Positions 61,530-64,000 of a stretch of 64,000 bases of DNA are shown piece by piece. This DNA comes from an uncultured Eubacteriales bacterium. GTDB lineage: Bacteria > Bacillota > Clostridia > Oscillospirales > CAG-272. The position numbers and the translations under genes were made by a program. Every line of letters starts with the position of its first letter. Positions within the stretch are counted from its first letter, which is position 1. The stretch is taken from NCBI GenBank assembly GCA_900546315.1, contig URCP01000002.1, positions 20,325 to 84,324 of the forward strand. Reading direction: 5' to 3'. The notes beneath the pieces are model-generated. The model did not search any database. It was not told where the DNA came from and worked only from the letters and a program-made list of their open reading frames with translations.

Positions 61530-62169
61530 CGATTATTTACAGATTTCAGGGATAAAGCACTTCAGATTCTGCCGGAGGCGCTGGGCGCTCGTTCATATTG
61601 AGCAGCAGTGGGACGAGAATGCGCTCACTGTCTCCGGGCATCTGATGCACGAGAGGGTGCACGACGACGGATTTACCGAAAAGCGCGGGAGAATCATCCT
61701 CTCGCGCGGAATGCCGGTGAGGTCTGACCGGCTCGGAATTACCGGCGTCTGTGATATGGTCGAGCTAATCCGCGACGATGAAAACGGTATATCAATACAT
61801 GGGCGCGAGGGAAAATACCTCGTGAATCCGGTTGAATACAAGCACGGAAAGCCTGACGACGCTGATCTGTGGCAGCTATGCGCGCAGGTTATCTGCCTTG
61901 AGGAAATGTTCGTGACCGATATTCCGCGCGCGGACATATATTACGGCGGGCTTCACGCGCGAAAGACCTATGAGATCACTTCTGAGCTCAGATCCGAGGT
62001 GGAAAAAGCCGTTGAGGAGATGAATTCACTCATGAAGCGCGGATATACGCCCAAAGTCAAACCGCAGAAGTTCTGCCGGAGCTGCTCGATGTACGAGATC
62101 TGCCAGCCCAGACTGTCAAAGCGCGGTTCGGCGTCGGAATATGTGAAGGGGGTGCTTGCCGAAAAATGA
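61507..62169 (+). CDS. cas4: Cas4 adaptation exonuclease
   Basis: A 220-residue iron-sulfur RecB-like nuclease that trims prespacers and selects those with a PAM. Cluster cysteines: one in KHFRFCRRRWALVHIEQQW (N-terminal) and three in KFCRSCSMYEICQP at about 195-206. Catalytic residues are in VCDMVELI and NPVEYKHGKPDD. The alternative ATG is 6 nt later. It overlaps cas1 by 4 nt. Confidence 0.95.
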   Translation: MKMSLSTDDYLQISGIKHFRFCRRRWALVHIEQQWDENALTVSGHLMHERVHDDGFTEKRGRIILSRGMPVRSDRLGITGVCDMVELIRDDENGISIHGREGKYLVNPVEYKHGKPDDADLWQLCAQVICLEEMFVTDIPRADIYYGGLHARKTYEITSELRSEVEKAVEEMNSLMKRGYTPKVKPQKFCRSCSMYEICQPRLSKRGSASEYVKGVLAEK

Positions 62170-63197
62170 AAAAATTGCTCAATACACTCTATGTCACAAT
62201 ACCTGACGCTTACCTGCGGCTTGACGGCGAGTCTGTTGTGATTTGCGGCGAAGAGGATGTGATCGGCAGAATCCCGCTTATCAACCTGCAATCAATAGTT
62301 TGTTTTTCATATAAGGGCGTGAGTCCGGCGCTGCTCGGAGCTTGTGCCGAGCGCGGGATAGAGGTCTGCTTTCTCAGCAATCACGGAAGATTTCTCGCAC
62401 GGGTATGCGGACCGGTTCACGGGAATGTGCTGCTCCGTGAGGCACAGATGACACTGTCGGTCGACGACGGGAGATCACTTGAGGCAGCGAAGACCTTCAT
62501 CGAGGCGAAGATATACAATTGCCGCTGGGTCATCGAACGGACGCTGCGCGATCATCCGCAGAGAGTTGACGAGGACGCGCTGCGGGACGCGATAGAGCAG
62601 CATAAGAAGTGCCTTGAACAGGTGCCATCGGTGTTGGATAACGGTGAACTTATGGGAATTGAGGGATCTGCGGCTAAGGCGTATTTCGGAGTGTTCGATC
62701 AGATGATCCTGAGAAATAAGGACGCTTTCAGATTCGACGAGCGGAACAGACGACCGCCGACTGACCGTGTGAACGCGTTGCTGTCCTTCACATACACGCT
62801 TCTGACAAATGAGATCTGCGGAGCGCTTGAGAGCGTTGGACTTGACCCTTATGTCGGATATCTGCACAAGAAGCGTCCCGGGAGATGTTCGCTCGCGCTT
62901 GACATTCTCGAAGAATTAAGAGCCGCTTTTGCGGATAGGTTTGTTTTGTCACAGATAAATCTCGGCGCGGTGAACGGTGATGATTTCGATACTAAAGAAA
63001 ACGGCGCGGTGTTTCTGAAGGATGACGCGAGGAAGAAATATCTGACCGCGTGGCAGACTCGGAAGCAGGAGATGATGACGCATCCATTTCTCGGCGAGAA
63101 GATGCAGTGGGGGCTTGTGCCATATAGTCAGGCGATGCTTTTCGCGAGATGGCTCAGAGGCGACCTTGACGCATATCCGCCGTTTTTCTGGAAGTGA
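62166..63197 (+). CDS. cas1: Cas1 integrase (type I-C)
   Basis: A 343-residue spacer integrase. Catalytic blocks: MGIEGSAAKAYFGVFDQMI (metal Glu), VGLDPYVGYLHKKRPGRCSL (metal His) and LALDILEELRAAFADRFVLS (metal Asp/Glu). The N-terminal beta-rich domain ends near residue 90. Length matches the type I-C form. It starts within the cas4 stop and ends 9 nt before cas2. Confidence 0.97.
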   Translation: MKKLLNTLYVTIPDAYLRLDGESVVICGEEDVIGRIPLINLQSIVCFSYKGVSPALLGACAERGIEVCFLSNHGRFLARVCGPVHGNVLLREAQMTLSVDDGRSLEAAKTFIEAKIYNCRWVIERTLRDHPQRVDEDALRDAIEQHKKCLEQVPSVLDNGELMGIEGSAAKAYFGVFDQMILRNKDAFRFDERNRRPPTDRVNALLSFTYTLLTNEICGALESVGLDPYVGYLHKKRPGRCSLALDILEELRAAFADRFVLSQINLGAVNGDDFDTKENGAVFLKDDARKKYLTAWQTRKQEMMTHPFLGEKMQWGLVPYSQAMLFARWLRGDLDAYPPFFWK

Positions 63198-63206
63198 GGA
63201 GAAAAG

Positions 63207-63497
63207 ATGCTGATTCTTGTGACATATGATGTGTCGCTTACAGACGCCGGAGGGCAGAAAAGACTTCGCCGAGTCGCAAAAGTATGTCAGAATTATGGAG
63301 TCAGAGTGCAAAATTCTGTGTTTGAGTGTGTTGTCGACGAAGCGCAGTTTGTACTCCTGAGGGACAGACTGAAAAAAGAGATAGCTCCGGAGCAGGACAG
63401 TCTGAGGTTCTACCGACTCGGGAACAATTATAAGGATAAGGTTGAGCACTACGGAGTAAAGCGGGAGATAAGTGTCGATGAACCGCTGATCCTATGA
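63207..63497 (+). CDS. cas2: Cas2
   Basis: A 96-residue ferredoxin-fold protein that bridges two Cas1 dimers. MLILVTYDVSLTDAGGQKRL with the conserved Asp, then YGVRVQNSVFECVVDEAQF. ATG follows GGAGAAAAG. It is the last cas gene. Confidence 0.97.
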   Translation: MLILVTYDVSLTDAGGQKRLRRVAKVCQNYGVRVQNSVFECVVDEAQFVLLRDRLKKEIAPEQDSLRFYRLGNNYKDKVEHYGVKREISVDEPLIL

Positions 63498-63660
63498 AGT
63501 GCGAACCACAGGTGTACAGGATATTGCCAATGGGTTCGCACCGGGAATTTACGCGTTGAAGAGGTTGGGAGAAAGGACGGTGAGTGAAGGGAAAGGTATA
63601 ATTTGTGCAATACCGACATGAGCATGTGGAAATATTTGCATGATACTGTGAGGTATTGCT
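63498..63660 (+). promoter_or_regulatory. CRISPR leader with inverted repeat
   Basis: 163 bp between cas2 and the first repeat. GTGCGAACC (63499-63507) and GGTTCGCAC (63533-63541) form a 9-bp inverted repeat near its start, a feature common to type I-C leaders. Purine-rich GGAGAAAGGACGGTGAG and AGGTATAAT follow; the last could serve as a -10 box. Confidence 0.75.
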
Positions 63661-63894
63661 GTCACTCCCCGCGAGGGGAGTGTGGATTGAAATAACTATA
63701 GTACATTACAGATATCACTTCCTTTTAGTCACTCCCCGCGAGGGGAGTGTGGATTGAAATCTGCTTCATACGCTCTTTGATATTTTCTGGTTCGGTCACT
63801 CCCCGCGAGGGGAGTGTGGATTGAAATCGTGGGCTTGCTGTGGGGCTTGCCGGGAAGCGTCGTCACTCCCCGCGAGGGAAGTGTGGATTGAAAT
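63661..63894 (+). CRISPR. Type I-C CRISPR array, 4 repeats and 3 spacers
   Basis: Repeats of 33 bp at 63661, 63728, 63795 and 63862, beginning GTCACTCCCC and ending GTGTGGATTGAAAT, with a stem CTCCCC, GCGA, GGGGAG. Three spacers, each 34 bp: 63694-63727, 63761-63794 and 63828-63861. The fourth repeat has one change (GGGGAG to GGGAAG) that weakens the stem, as expected for the leader-distal terminal repeat. So the leader is on the cas2 side and spacer 1 is newest. Confidence 0.97.
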
Positions 63895-63940
63895 GGCTGA
63901 AGACGCGCGATGAGCACTACTGTATTGTTAAATTTAGATC

Positions 63941-63992
63941 TTGCATAATCCAGAGAAATGTGCTATAATAATCTCAGATTATAATACGGAGG
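63941..63992 (+). promoter_or_regulatory. Promoter and ribosome site of a gene beyond the window
   Basis: TTGCAT (63941-63946), 17 bp, TATAAT (63964-63969), and GGAGG at 63988-63992, with the start codon expected at or just after base 64000. Confidence 0.6.
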
Positions 63993-64000
63993 TTAATATA

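Noticed and set aside
63729..63917. A 62-codon frame across the CRISPR array
   Set aside because: It reads through repeats; repeated SRGE-like units come from the repeat itself.
1..64000. Insertion sequences, prophage, tRNA and rRNA genes
   Set aside because: No transposase, integrase, phage structural genes, or tRNA/rRNA-like sequence could be supported in either strand.

Overview
The window is chromosomal DNA of moderately high GC from a spore-forming, Gram-positive gut-type member of the Clostridia (Bacillota). This is judged from the sequence alone: an LPXTG surface protein with Cna-B style domains, a short alpha/beta small acid-soluble spore protein gene, lipoproteins with classical lipoboxes, strong TTGACA/TATAAT promoters with AGGAGG-type ribosome sites, and many carbohydrate genes. 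No rRNA or tRNA was seen, and no clear insertion sequence.

Layout. 1-5.1 kb: MATE exporter, a beta-propeller/solute-binding lipoprotein and an XRE regulator. 5.1-9.9 kb: module A (AraC, divergent DMT permease, Gfo/Idh protein, solute-binding lipoprotein). 9.9-17 kb: ABC exporter, AAC(3)-family acetyltransferase, a decayed glycosyltransferase locus and a sortase-anchored surface protein. 17.2-21.6 kb: module B (MerR, DMT permease, solute-binding protein, GH28-like enzyme), driven by a 19-bp-spacer MerR promoter. 21.8-28.7 kb: AraC regulator divergent from solute-binding protein, glycyl radical enzyme and putative glycosidase. 28.7-34.4 kb: AraC, GH43, GH110-like, solute-binding protein. 34.6-35.9 kb: decayed region with a solute-binding-protein pseudogene. 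35.97-42.2 kb: module C (PocR-AraC regulator, divergent GH36, DMT permease, sugar isomerase-like protein, frameshifted solute-binding protein). 42.3-46.4 kb: mini SASP, headless DeoR remnant, GH32 and solute-binding protein. 46.4-50.2 kb: five-gene methyltransferase/hydrolase operon with a palindromic operator. 50.3-55.1 kb: module D (LacI, divergent Gfo/Idh, solute-binding protein, DMT permease). 55.6-63.9 kb: complete type I-C CRISPR-Cas locus with a three-spacer array.

How it fits together. The glycosidases here lack signal peptides, so small glycans should be imported intact and cut inside the cell. The window has eight solute-binding lipoprotein genes and one pseudogene but not a single ABC sugar permease or ATPase of the importer type. 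Instead, all four DMT/EamA-type 10-helix permeases sit in the same operon as a solute-binding lipoprotein and an intracellular sugar enzyme, each under its own regulator. The main hypothesis is that these form a solute-binding-protein-dependent secondary sugar uptake system built on DMT permeases, analogous to but distinct from TRAP and TTT transporters. Other points of note are an orphan glycyl radical enzyme with no activase nearby, Gfo/Idh proteins lacking the EKP lysine, poly-A frameshifts in two solute-binding proteins, an ATT-initiated permease, and a 22-bp palindrome just upstream of the cas promoter.
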